Positions 25,003 through 33,884 of a stretch of DNA of 64,000 nucleotides are shown here, piece by piece. The notes under the pieces were generated by a model, which had not been told where the DNA came from, made no database searches, and saw nothing but the letters and a program-made list of their open reading frames with translations. Origin of the DNA: Nostoc sp. KVJ3 (GTDB lineage: Bacteria > Cyanobacteriota > Cyanobacteriia > Cyanobacteriales > Nostocaceae); contig NZ_WWFG01000002.1 of assembly GCF_026127265.1 (NCBI RefSeq), positions 2,480,001-2,544,000 on the forward strand. The letters are read 5' to 3'. Within the stretch, counting starts at the first letter, position 1. Every line of letters begins with the position of its first letter. The position numbers were made by a program, and so were the translations under genes.

Positions 25003-26535
25003 ATGACAATTTCTACTCTAGAGCATAATCAAGAAGAAGATACTTTTGACTACCTTGCATTAGACCTATCTGATCCTTGTGTCTTGTTAAATACGCTGCA
25101 AAAATTGCGTCAGGTGGTTGTTCAAGAAGGGCAAGACATTTTTTACCAGTGGCGTTCGCGCATTCAACGACAAGAGTTTCTCAGCAGTGGACTCAATCTT
25201 GCCCATTACATGGCTCTACGAAGACATGATCTACGTCCTCTGCAAGCTGCCTTAATCCCCTGGGGCTTATCTTCCTTGGGTCGTTTGGAAGCGCGAGTGA
25301 TGCCGAATTTAGATGCCGTGATTGCCACTCTGGGGGCAATCTGTCAGGTCAATTCGGCTAGTTTGCCGATTCGTCCTTCTATTGGGGCGTTTCTGGAGGG
25401 CGATCGCCTACTTCACCAACATACCGAAGATGTGTTTGGTCAGACTTTAGCTCATCGCCGGGTCAGAATCATGGTGACATTGCCAATGGAAGCCGCTAGC
25501 CATTACGAATTTGTCCGGGATCTGCTTCAGCGAGGGACTAACTGTGTACGCATTAACTGTGCCCACGATCGCGCTAGCCTTTGGGAAGCGATGATTGGCA
25601 ATGTCCGTCTGGCAGAGAAAGAAACCGGAAATTCTTGCAAAGTCTTAATGGATCTGGCAGGGCCGAAGCCCCGAATTGGCTTAGTAATGACACCTAATCA
25701 GAAACATCGCATCTTTCAAGGGGAATGTCTTGTCTTAACCCGTGATATGCCTAGTATGACGGATGCTAAGTGTTTCCAGGCAAATTGTACTCTGCCCGGA
25801 GTACTCGATCAATTGCAGGTGGGCGCAACTGCCTGGATTGATGATGGTCGCATTGGAGCGCGTGTAGAATCTCTTACGGATCGGGGTGTTCTCTTACGCA
25901 TCACCCATGCGAGTTTAAAGGGTAGTAAACTTCTGCCAGACAAGGGGCTTAACTTCCCCGATACAGATTTGCAACTTAGCCCACTTACTGATAAAGATCG
26001 AGAGGATTTAGATTTTGTTGCCACCCATGCCGATATTGTGGGCTATTCTTTTGTGCAATCTGCCAATGATATTAAACTGCTCCAGCAAGAGTTAGCAGAT
26101 CGGATGCCTCAAAAGAGTGAAATTGCCATTGTTGCTAAGATTGAAACACCCCAAGCCGTCAGTAATTTACCTGAGTTGATTGTGCAAGCGGCAGGTCAAC
26201 AACCCTTTGCGGTGATGATTGCTAGAGGAGATTTGGCGATCGCAATTGGGTATCAACGACTGGCTGAAATGCAAGAAGAAATTCTCTGGCTCTGTGAGGC
26301 GGCTCATGTCCCGGTGATTTGGGCAACTCAGGTGCTAGAAAATCTGGTGAAAAAAGGCATTCCCTCACGAGCAGAAATGACGGATGCAGCAATGGCAGAA
26401 CGGGCTGAGTGCGTCATGCTCAACAAAGGGCCGTTTGTTGCCGAAGCCGTGACGATTCTGGATGATGTCTTGACTCGGATGCAGACGCATCAATTAAAGA
26501 AAACACCTCAACTCCGGGCGCTCCACTCTTGGTAA
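25003..26535 (+). CDS. Pyruvate kinase-like protein with N-terminal extension
   Basis: 510 residues from the ATG at 25003 (GAGG 8-9 bases upstream; an in-frame upstream ATG at 24940 lies in repeat DNA). Residues ~1-150 are a helical region not found in ordinary pyruvate kinase. Then comes a pyruvate-kinase barrel: VRIMVTLPMEAASHYEFVRD, NCVRINCAHD, KVLMDLAGPKPRIG, and, after the B domain, VAKIETPQAVSNL with the catalytic-site Lys/Glu, MIARGDLAIAIG, WATQVLENL and SRAEMTDAAMAERAECVMLN. The usual C-terminal regulatory domain is absent. It probably converts phosphoenolpyruvate to pyruvate; followed by ldh. Confidence 0.8.
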   Translation: MTISTLEHNQEEDTFDYLALDLSDPCVLLNTLQKLRQVVVQEGQDIFYQWRSRIQRQEFLSSGLNLAHYMALRRHDLRPLQAALIPWGLSSLGRLEARVMPNLDAVIATLGAICQVNSASLPIRPSIGAFLEGDRLLHQHTEDVFGQTLAHRRVRIMVTLPMEAASHYEFVRDLLQRGTNCVRINCAHDRASLWEAMIGNVRLAEKETGNSCKVLMDLAGPKPRIGLVMTPNQKHRIFQGECLVLTRDMPSMTDAKCFQANCTLPGVLDQLQVGATAWIDDGRIGARVESLTDRGVLLRITHASLKGSKLLPDKGLNFPDTDLQLSPLTDKDREDLDFVATHADIVGYSFVQSANDIKLLQQELADRMPQKSEIAIVAKIETPQAVSNLPELIVQAAGQQPFAVMIARGDLAIAIGYQRLAEMQEEILWLCEAAHVPVIWATQVLENLVKKGIPSRAEMTDAAMAERAECVMLNKGPFVAEAVTILDDVLTRMQTHQLKKTPQLRALHSW

Positions 26536-26572
26536 GGGACTTCCAGTTAAAAAAATAATCAATTGCTGTGTA

Positions 26573-26612
26573 GGCAGGGGAGCAGGGAGCAGGGAGCAGG
26601 GAGCAGGGAGAA
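26573..26612. repeat. Short tandem repeat of GGGAGCA
   Basis: About five copies of a 7-bp unit (GGGGAGCAGGGAGCAGGGAG...), a short tandemly repeated repetitive (STRR) sequence typical of heterocystous cyanobacteria. It lies in the 300-bp gap between the pyruvate kinase-like gene and ldh; the rest of the gap holds a TTTTAGATT / AATCTAAAA hairpin just upstream of ldh. Confidence 0.75.
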
Positions 26613-26839
26613 AAATATCATCTCAGTAAATTGGGTAATTTATTCTCTGGAAGTTCCTAAGTGCATAAGGTCAAACAATTTTGGATTTTAAATTGATCCT
26701 ATACCTGAACGCTCTCGCATCCCGTAGGGAAGGTAGGGACTTGAGTAAAAAATTGTACCTAACTTTCCTTTTAGATTGGAAATCTAAAATCTAAAATTCA
26801 GTGACGATCGCTTATTACTAAGTTATTGCAGCAGTAAAA

Positions 26840-27826
26840 ATGTTTGAAACCCTCTTTACGCCTAATCCCAGTGTTGAAAATAAAGTCAGCATCCGTCCTC
26901 GCAAAGGTGTGATTATTGGTGCCGGACAAGTAGGGATGGCATGTGCCTATTCGATGATGATCCAAAACTGTTTTGATGAGTTAATTCTTCAAGATATTCA
27001 GACAGAGCGGCTTCAGGGAGAGGTGATGGATCTAATGCATGGCATTCCTTTTGTGGAGCCTGTTGAGATTAAAGCTGGCACTGTTGCCGATGTCGGACAG
27101 AATGCAGACCTGGTAATTATTACTGCTGGAGCCAGTCAGAAGGCGGGAGAGAGCCGCCTCGACTTGGTTGTACGCAACGTTGCTATCTTTAAGAGCTTGA
27201 TTGCAGATGTCGTCAAATATTGCCCTAATGCTATCTTGCTGATTGTTAGCAATCCCGTAGACATTATGACTTACGTGACACTAAAGCTCTCAGGTTTTCC
27301 TGCTGCTAGGGTAATTGGCTCTGGAACGGTGCTTGACTCTGCCCGTTTTCGTACCCTGCTGGCGCAGAAAATGGGCATTGATTCACGCAGTGTTCACGCT
27401 TACATCATTGGTGAACATGGCGACAGTGAAGTACCCGTTTGGAGCAAGGTGAATATTGCCGGAATGCCTCTCTATGACCGAGAGGGTAGTTCGGCAGTAG
27501 ATAAGGCTGCACAAGAGATTTTTGAGCGCGTTAAAAACGCTGGCTACGAAATCCTCAAACGCAAAGGGTGTACTTCCTACGCTATTGGATTGGCAACGAC
27601 TGAAATTGTCCAAGCCATTCTGCGGGGACAAGAGCGCATCCTTACCGTTAGCTCCCTGGTGAATGACTTCTACGGTATTAGGGATGTTTGTCTCAGTCTG
27701 CCCTCTGTGGTGAATGAAAAAGGTGTCATTAAGAGGGTCAACCTTACCCTCAATGACATGGAGCAACAACAGCTTACTCATTCTGCACAGATTCTGCGTG
27801 ACATTTTTGATACTCTGGAACTCTAG
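26840..27826 (+). CDS. ldh: L-lactate dehydrogenase
   Basis: 328 residues. NAD-binding GVIIGAGQVGMACAYSMM, acidic LQDI that selects NADH, the substrate-specificity loop ITAGASQKAGESRLDLV (Gln at the position that is Arg in malate dehydrogenase), VSNPVDIMTYV, and the active-site YIIGEHGDSEVPVWSKV with the catalytic His. It reduces pyruvate to L-lactate and regenerates NAD+. Placement just after a pyruvate kinase-like gene and before phosphoglycerate mutase suggests a lactate-fermentation module. Confidence 0.94.
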   Translation: MFETLFTPNPSVENKVSIRPRKGVIIGAGQVGMACAYSMMIQNCFDELILQDIQTERLQGEVMDLMHGIPFVEPVEIKAGTVADVGQNADLVIITAGASQKAGESRLDLVVRNVAIFKSLIADVVKYCPNAILLIVSNPVDIMTYVTLKLSGFPAARVIGSGTVLDSARFRTLLAQKMGIDSRSVHAYIIGEHGDSEVPVWSKVNIAGMPLYDREGSSAVDKAAQEIFERVKNAGYEILKRKGCTSYAIGLATTEIVQAILRGQERILTVSSLVNDFYGIRDVCLSLPSVVNEKGVIKRVNLTLNDMEQQQLTHSAQILRDIFDTLEL

Positions 27827-27858
27827 ATCCACGCGATCGCACACCGAAGAAACACACA

Positions 27859-28554
27859 ATGGCTAAATTAATTTTGATCCGTCACGGACAGAGCCTTTGG
27901 AATGCAGAGAATAAATTTACAGGATGGGTTGATGTTCCTTTAGGCGAAGAGGGGCGAGCAGAAGCAACCATCGCCTCCTGCAAACTGAAGGATTATCGAG
28001 TCAGAGTTTGCTTTACCAGTATGCTGTTTCGCGCGATTGAAACTGCGATCGTTATCTTGACAGAAGTAAATGATATTTGCGACGGGAGAATTCCAATTAT
28101 CAAGCATCAGGCAGATGATGAAAACTGGCATGGTTGGGATAAATACAAGGGCGATCCTGAACAGGAACTGCCAGTTTATCCTACAGCTATGCTGGATGAA
28201 CGGTACTATGGCGAACTGCAAGGATTGAATAAAGCTGAAACCGCCGTAAAATTTGGCCAAGAACAGGTGCAACTCTGGCGACGATCCTATGCTGTGCCTC
28301 CACCTGGTGGCGAAAGTTTGGCAGATACGGTGAAGCGCACTGTTCCATTCTTTTGCGATCGCATTTTGCCGCACTTAATCACAGGAGATAACGTCTTGAT
28401 TGCAGCGCATGGAAACTCACTCCGTGCCATCATTAAGCACCTAGAAAACCTATCCGAAGGGGAGATTGTCAATGTTGAGTTAGGAACAGCAATTCCAATT
28501 ATCTATGATATTGATGCTCATGGTCAGACCACTAACAAAGTCATTTTGAATTGA
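27859..28554 (+). CDS. gpmA: 2,3-bisphosphoglycerate-dependent phosphoglycerate mutase
   Basis: 231 residues. LILIRHGQSLWNAENKFTGW with the phospho-accepting His of the RHG motif, VDVPLGEEGRAEA, LDERYYGELQGLNKAE and the second His in NVLIAAHGNSLRAIIKHLEN. The length and these motifs match cofactor-dependent GpmA rather than the general histidine phosphatases. It interconverts 3- and 2-phosphoglycerate. It starts 32 bp after the ldh stop, likely one operon with ldh. Confidence 0.92.
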   Translation: MAKLILIRHGQSLWNAENKFTGWVDVPLGEEGRAEATIASCKLKDYRVRVCFTSMLFRAIETAIVILTEVNDICDGRIPIIKHQADDENWHGWDKYKGDPEQELPVYPTAMLDERYYGELQGLNKAETAVKFGQEQVQLWRRSYAVPPPGGESLADTVKRTVPFFCDRILPHLITGDNVLIAAHGNSLRAIIKHLENLSEGEIVNVELGTAIPIIYDIDAHGQTTNKVILN

Positions 28555-28564
28555 GATCGAGGCT

Positions 28565-28726
28565 GACTAATTGAAAAGTCCTCTCATTGGTAGCAAAACA
28601 TTTCAGATCCCCCTAAATCCACCTTAAAAAGGGGGACTTAGATTCAGGTTCCCCCCTTTTTAAGGGGGGCTGGGGGGGATCTCTAAGTACCTAAAATCAC
28701 AGCCAAATACTTTTCAAACAACCTCT
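28565..28726. repeat. MITE-like element, family B
   Basis: About 160 bp ending in ACTTTTCAAACAACCTCT; the left end (TAATTGAAAAGTCC) is partly degraded. The interior is the usual GATCCCCC-AAAAAGGGGG hairpin. It fills the first half of the gap downstream of gpmA; the rest (28727-28946) is AT-rich and contains the promoter region of the sensor kinase gene, with no ORF. Confidence 0.65.
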
Positions 28727-28946
28727 AATAGCAAACGAGTGTCGGTGCAAAAGTAACGGTTATTGGAGCAATAAGCTTAACAAAAGTTTTAGCTGTCATG
28801 ACGATGAATGGCTCAATGGATGGAAATGGATTTTAAGTCTTTATCTAAAGATGTTTGCTCCCTCAATTATGGGTGGGTGCGATCGCTGTTCTAGCGATCT
28901 CCTGATGGTAGAATAAGTCTAAAATTAAGAATTAAGAACATTCATA

Positions 28947-30062
28947 ATGTTACATGAATTTCTCTTAGCAGAACGTGACGAAATTCTCGCCTTATGTTCA
29001 AAAAAGATCACGGGTCTTGGTGATTCCATGAGTTCGAGCGACGAAATGGAAAGAGGATTACCTGTGTTCTACGATGAACTCATTGAGGTATTACGTGCTG
29101 ATGCTGATACAGATGAATCTGGGGAAGCACATAACAATTCTATAGAAAGTGTTCACAGAGCCGCAGCAGAGCGCCGGGGGAAAGAGTCGTTAAAACTTGG
29201 TTACAGTATTTCTCAAGTTGTTCATGGCTACGGCGCTCTTTGTCAAGCTATCACTCAGTATATTCAGCAGAATAGTAGTGAAACAGCATCCCCTCGTGAA
29301 TTCAATCGATTAAATTTCTGCCTGGATATCGCGATCGCTGAAGCGGTTACAGAGTTTAATCGAGGTCAGCGCGAGAATGCAGAGCGGGATGAGGTTCTAC
29401 GTCTTGGATTTCTAGCACATGAGTTGCGAAATGCGTTGACCTCCGCTACTTTAGCTTCCCAACTTATAATCACAGGGAAAGTCGGAACCAATGGAAGTAC
29501 ATCTCGTATTCTTGAAAATGCCCATAGGCGTATGAGAGAGATTATTGATCGTTCACTTGTTGAGGTGCGACTGTGGAACGAACCAACTGTCCAATATCAG
29601 AGATATCGAGTTATTCACCTAGTCAGTGAAGTTGAGGCTACTGCATGGTTTGAAGCAAGTGGGAAATCAATTGAGGTGCGTGTTGAGGTAGCACCGGAAT
29701 TGGAGGTTTTAATAGATCGTCACCTAATAATATCTGCCCTATCGAATCTGGTTCAAAATGCCATTAAGTTCACCAAGAAGGGTGGGATTGTATGGATACG
29801 CGGTAAGGCTGTAGGTGGGCGTGTTTTGCTTGAAATAGAGGATCAATGTGGAGGACTCCCGCCTGGTGATGCGGAAGAACTCTTTAAGCCTTTTTCTCAG
29901 ATAGGAACAGATAAATCAGGAGTGGGGATTGGGCTTACAATTTCACGACGCTCCGTGTCGCTAAACAAAGGTATACTCTCAGTTCGGGATGTCCCCCATC
30001 AAGGATGTGTCTTCTCAATTGATTTACCCTTAGCCTCCTCCTCTCCACAGGTGTCAACTTAA
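28947..30062 (+). CDS. Orphan sensor histidine kinase
   Basis: 371 residues, no membrane helix. The N-terminal ~150 residues form a helical domain (LAERDEILALCSKKITGLGD; LGYSISQVVHGYGALCQAI) resembling RsbRD-type sensory domains. Phospho-acceptor box LGFLAHELRNALTSATLASQ, then the ATPase domain: N box SNLVQNAIKFTKKGG, G1 EDQCGGLP, F box LFKPFSQIG and G2 SGVGIGLTISRRSV. It is soluble, so it likely senses a cytoplasmic signal. No response regulator is adjacent. GAACATT precedes the ATG, without a clear Shine-Dalgarno. Confidence 0.85.
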   Translation: MLHEFLLAERDEILALCSKKITGLGDSMSSSDEMERGLPVFYDELIEVLRADADTDESGEAHNNSIESVHRAAAERRGKESLKLGYSISQVVHGYGALCQAITQYIQQNSSETASPREFNRLNFCLDIAIAEAVTEFNRGQRENAERDEVLRLGFLAHELRNALTSATLASQLIITGKVGTNGSTSRILENAHRRMREIIDRSLVEVRLWNEPTVQYQRYRVIHLVSEVEATAWFEASGKSIEVRVEVAPELEVLIDRHLIISALSNLVQNAIKFTKKGGIVWIRGKAVGGRVLLEIEDQCGGLPPGDAEELFKPFSQIGTDKSGVGIGLTISRRSVSLNKGILSVRDVPHQGCVFSIDLPLASSSPQVST

Positions 30063-30190
30063 CGCGAAACGGGCGGTTAGAAACCGCGTCTATACAAACA
30101 AAACCCACCTCCGTGGGTTTCAAACCCTTAATTTGACTTTAGTCCGCCTCCGCGGACTTTGCCTGTGTAGCCGCGAATTCCATTCGCCCA
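30062..30190. repeat. Cluster of small palindromic dispersed repeats
   Basis: Tandem small hairpins: AACCCACCTCCGTGGGTTT and AGTCCGCCTCCGCGGACTTT, plus the GCGGTTAGAAACCGC palindrome. This is a known-looking Nostoc dispersed repeat block immediately after the kinase stop codon; it may also terminate transcription. Confidence 0.65.
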
Positions 30191-30281
30191 AGCTTAAGTT
30201 GACTGCGCTCACTTATGTAAACTCCAACTATTTTTCTAGTCTTTTTAGCTTTGGATAAAAAGAAATAATTTTAGTTATTAA

Positions 30282-30557
30282 ATCTCTATTATCACTACAT
30301 ATTTACCACTACCCAAACTAGGTTTATGCAACCCTCGCGAACCCATCTATTTATATGTCAAAAATGCCGAGTTAGGTGGAGAATCTTACCTGTGGTATCA
30401 CTACGATATTGACAGGGATAAAACCATTCTAGTTCTGCAAAGAGCATTAACTGGCTATCTGTTAGAACTGCGGCTAACGACTAAAGAATTCAAAGGCAAG
30501 GACAACTTGAAGCTGGATGCTGATGAAAGTCAATCTCAAACTAACTGCACAAGTTGA
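30282..30557 (+). pseudogene. Start-less coding remnant
   Basis: An open frame of 91 codons without ATG or GTG, reading LPLPKLGLCNPREPIYLYVK, then NAELGGESYLWYHYDIDRDK and TILVLQRALTGYLLELRLTT, ending SQSQTNCTS and a TGA. The amino-acid usage looks coding rather than random. It is probably the C-terminal remainder of a gene whose start was lost upstream at the dispersed-repeat block. I do not recognise the family. Confidence 0.45.
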
Positions 30558-30576
30558 ACATGATTAGGAAATCCCA

Positions 30577-32067
30577 ATGAAAAGACCTGGATTTATTGAG
30601 CGTCATCACCTATGGACAGAAATCCAAAAAGAAGCATCTGAAAAAATCAAGGCTGTTGTTAAAGAACAAGATATATTGTTGATTCGTACTGCTTGGTCAG
30701 ACCAGCATGGCATTGTTCGCAGTAAGTCGCTCTTACCTCAAGCCTTTTTCAGCGCCCTGGAAAGCGGTATGCAAGTCAGCACTGGGACATTCCTGTTTGA
30801 TACTGGTGGCGCAATTGTATTTAACCCTTTTGTTCCTGGCGGTAGCTTGGATATGCCTCTGATGACAGGTGCGCCAAATCTTGTGGCTGTTCCTGACCCT
30901 GATACCTTCAAAATTGTGCCTTGGGCAAAACGCACTGGCTTTATCCTTTGTGACGAGTACTTTCAGAATGGTGAGCCAATGCCCTTTTCCAGTCGCGGTA
31001 TTTTGCGCCAATCATTATTAGAGTTACATCTAAGAGGCTTTACGTATATTGTCGGCTTAGAAGTTGAGTGGTATCTGGCAAAGTTGGAAGATCCGATGTT
31101 AGATTTCGCTAATGTTGGTACTTCTGGAAAACCCGGACAAGCTGCTAAAGTTAGCGCCGTAGAGCATAGCTTCCAATATCTTTTAGAATCCCACAATCCA
31201 GAGATTCACGACTTACTGCGCGTTCTGGCAGAAAACTTAGTTGAAATGGGATTGCCTTTAAGGAGTGTAGAAAACGAAGGAGGTGCGGGTCAATTTGAAT
31301 TTACCTTTGACCCGATTCCGGCATTGCTTGCTGCGGATACAATGATGATATTCCGAATGGCGACCAAGCAAATCTGCCGTCAACAAGGTTACATTGCATC
31401 ATTTATGTGTCGTCCAGGACTGCAAGGTTGTTCTTCAAATGGCTGGCATTTGCACCAATCCCTTGTAGACCGAACTACAGACGAGAACGCTTTCATGTCT
31501 GCAACAGGGCAAACCCTCACATCAGATTTAGCTAAACACTTCGTTGGTGGTCTTATAAAACATGCCAATGCTGCTTCTGTGTTCACAACCCCGACAATTA
31601 ACGGCTACAAAAGATTTAGACCTTATTCCTTAGCTCCTGACCGTGCGGGGTGGGGATGGGAAAACCGAGGCGCAATGATTAGATTACAAGGTGGTTATGA
31701 TGACCCCAGCACCCACATTGAAAATCGAGTTGGAGAACCAGCAGCCAATCCCTATCTCTACATGGCATCGCAATTGATTTCTGGCTTAGATGGTGTAGAT
31801 GGTCAACTTGACCCTGGTTCTCCAACAGAGTCACCTTACACTACAGAAAATCCAACTTTACCCAAAAGTTTGCCAGAGGCGATTTCATATTTGAGCCAAA
31901 GCGAACTTTTTTCTCAAAAAATGGGGCAGCAGTTCATAAACTTCATCATCAAGATCAAACAGAGTGAAATTAATCGCTTTTTGCAGTCCGTCGCCGAACT
32001 GCCACCAGAAGAGTATTTATTGCAGGTGACTAACTGGGAGCAAAGAGAATATTTTGAATTATTTTGA
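30577..32067 (+). CDS. Glutamine synthetase-family protein
   Basis: 496 residues, GlnA superfamily catalytic fold. VENEGGAGQFEFTFDP and SSNGWHLHQSL carry the metal- and ATP-binding Glu/His residues, followed by NGYKRFRPYSLAPDRAGWGW and STHIENRVGEPAANPYLYMA. The N-terminal part (IRTAWSDQHGIVRSKSLLPQ) matches the beta-grasp domain. It differs from the main cyanobacterial GlnA (type I) and may be a gamma-glutamyl ligase acting on a polyamine, amine or other substrate. Upstream of a BMP-type transporter, though separated by a fragment region. Substrate not determinable here. Confidence 0.85.
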   Translation: MKRPGFIERHHLWTEIQKEASEKIKAVVKEQDILLIRTAWSDQHGIVRSKSLLPQAFFSALESGMQVSTGTFLFDTGGAIVFNPFVPGGSLDMPLMTGAPNLVAVPDPDTFKIVPWAKRTGFILCDEYFQNGEPMPFSSRGILRQSLLELHLRGFTYIVGLEVEWYLAKLEDPMLDFANVGTSGKPGQAAKVSAVEHSFQYLLESHNPEIHDLLRVLAENLVEMGLPLRSVENEGGAGQFEFTFDPIPALLAADTMMIFRMATKQICRQQGYIASFMCRPGLQGCSSNGWHLHQSLVDRTTDENAFMSATGQTLTSDLAKHFVGGLIKHANAASVFTTPTINGYKRFRPYSLAPDRAGWGWENRGAMIRLQGGYDDPSTHIENRVGEPAANPYLYMASQLISGLDGVDGQLDPGSPTESPYTTENPTLPKSLPEAISYLSQSELFSQKMGQQFINFIIKIKQSEINRFLQSVAELPPEEYLLQVTNWEQREYFELF

Positions 32068-32187
32068 ATTATTTTGAATTGAGTTTGGTTTCTAGGACTA
32101 GATATATAGACAAACAAATCTTTTGACACCAGATCGTGGTCACTCACCCTTATATTAGATGGGGCAGAGCAAAATCCTTTCAACTTT

Positions 32188-32370
32188 TTGTGGAGAAATT
32201 TCAATGACCACGACCGCCTTTTCAAAGAACTACTATCTACGTTTTTTGTTGATTTCCTCGATTTATTCCTGCCTCAAGTAGCCAGCCCAATAGATCGTAA
32301 TTCCATCCAGTTTTTACCGCGTTCGAGTGTTTTTCATCATCACGCTCTGCGATCGCGCTTTCGGTCGTAG
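32188..32370 (+). pseudogene. Truncated Rpn/DUF4351-type nuclease-like N-terminus
   Basis: 60 codons beginning, after a few residues, DHDRLFKELLSTFFVDFLDL followed by FLPQVASPIDRNSIQFLPR. This is the characteristic start of the Rpn-like PD-(D/E)XK family (often with DUF4351) widespread in cyanobacteria. The frame then dissolves into unrelated residues, so only the N-terminal ~45 residues survive. The rest of the 32068-32516 gap shows no gene. Confidence 0.6.
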
Positions 32371-32516
32371 CCTATCGCCAACACCAGAAAAGTCACTTTT
32401 TTAGCGCTTCCCTTTTCACTTACTTTCACCGAAAATGCTAATCAGGTTTCCAAAAGACCACCTATAACTTTAGAGTGTTGAAATAACTAAAATAGGTATC
32501 TATCTGAAGGTGAGGT

Positions 32517-33575
32517 ATGACAACAAACTTTAGTCGGCGTGAATTTATCTTGTTTGGTTCAGCCGCGTTTGCTACCAGCTTAGTGGTGCAAGCTTGTAGT
32601 AATAAGCCGACAACACCAATAGCGACAACAACAGGTGGTAGTGAAGGGTTTAAAATAGCGATCGCTCTCCCTGGAATGATTACCGATAAAGGCTGGAATC
32701 AATCTGGTTATGAAGGAATCAATCTAGCAAAACAAAAGCTAAGTGCCCAAATCGCCTATGTAGAAAAAGTAGCACAAGCAGATCAAACAGAAGTATTAAC
32801 AGATTTTGCTCGTAAAGGCTACAATCTCATCTTCGCGCATGGTGGACAATTTGATGCCGCAATTGAACAAGTCGCCTCACAGTTCCCCAACACATTTTTT
32901 GTGGGAGTAAATGGTAATCTCAAGGCTGAGAATATTGCTTCTTTACGAATAGATCACCTACAAGCTAGTTATTTGTGTGGTATTATCGGTGCTTTTGTCA
33001 CTAAATCTAATAAATTAGCTTATATTGCTGGAGAAAAGTTTCCCGCTACCGAGGGAGAACTACGGGGATTTGAATTAGGGGCAAAGTCTGTTAAACCAAA
33101 TATCCAAATTACTTCTACTTTTACAGGTGATTGGAATGATGTTGCCAAAGCCAAAGAAGCTACTCTGGCATTAATTTCTTCTGGTGCTGATGTCATCTAT
33201 CAATGGTTAGATAATGCTTCAGCCGCAGTTTTACAAACAGCAGGTGAAAAAGGAGTATATGCTTTTGGTAACACCAAGGATCAATTAGACATTGCACCAA
33301 AAGCTGTCTTAACCAGCGCTGTCAAAAGCTTAGATTTAGCCATCGTTTACATAGCAGAATTAGCTAAACAAAAACAAATCAAAGGACAAATATATACAAT
33401 TGGGCTAGAAAGGACAGATATCTTATTTTTGGGGAAATTTGGGGCAATTGTGCCGGAAGCTGTTAAGCAAAAGGTATTGAATACAAAACAAGAAATTGTT
33501 AATAAAAAAATCGTTTTTGAAGACTGTAAAGAGGCTGGGAAGGATACGCGCTGCGTGAAGAAAATAACAACATAG
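32517..33575 (+). CDS. BMP-family ABC transporter substrate-binding lipoprotein
   Basis: 352 residues. N-terminus with a Tat-like SRREFILFG and a lipobox (LVVQAC) then a Thr/Gly-rich linker: probably exported and lipid-anchored. The mature part shows the Bmp/Med fold: KIAIALPGMITDKGWNQSGY, FARKGYNLIFAHGGQFDAAI, TFFVGVNGNLKAENIASLRI, SYLCGIIGAFVTKSNKLAYI. BMP proteins bind purine nucleosides or similar compounds. It is the first gene of an ATPase-permease-permease set and defines its substrate class. Confidence 0.88.
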   Translation: MTTNFSRREFILFGSAAFATSLVVQACSNKPTTPIATTTGGSEGFKIAIALPGMITDKGWNQSGYEGINLAKQKLSAQIAYVEKVAQADQTEVLTDFARKGYNLIFAHGGQFDAAIEQVASQFPNTFFVGVNGNLKAENIASLRIDHLQASYLCGIIGAFVTKSNKLAYIAGEKFPATEGELRGFELGAKSVKPNIQITSTFTGDWNDVAKAKEATLALISSGADVIYQWLDNASAAVLQTAGEKGVYAFGNTKDQLDIAPKAVLTSAVKSLDLAIVYIAELAKQKQIKGQIYTIGLERTDILFLGKFGAIVPEAVKQKVLNTKQEIVNKKIVFEDCKEAGKDTRCVKKITT

Positions 33576-33599
33576 GTTTAGCATACAGATATATTAAAA

Positions 33600-33852
33600 A
33601 ACTTTCGTAGTCAAATTACCCCCCTTAGAAAGGCTACGGTGTACACACATCTCTGTAGAAACCCAAAATCGTTGGAGATCCCCCTAAATCCCCCTTAAAA
33701 AGGGGGACTTTAAGAGACTTTTGCCTCCCCTTTTTAAGCTACCGTGTACACATAAGTCGGATTACCCCCCTTAATCCCCCCTTATAAAGGGGGGAAATAA
33801 GAAATCTTGTTCCCTCCCCTTTCTAAGGGGAGGGTTAGGGTGGGGTAAAACT
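33600..33852. repeat. Composite block of G/C hairpin repeats
   Basis: The gap between the binding-protein and ATPase genes is filled by the interior sequences of the MITE families (GCTACGGTGTACACAC at 33637, AGATCCCCCTAAATCCCCC, AAAGGGGGGAAATAAG, GGGGAGGGTTAGGG). No clear terminal inverted repeats are seen, so it may be a nested or degraded element. Confidence 0.6.
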
Positions 33853-33884
33853 GACGCGAATCTTCACTACAAGCTATCAGTTTT

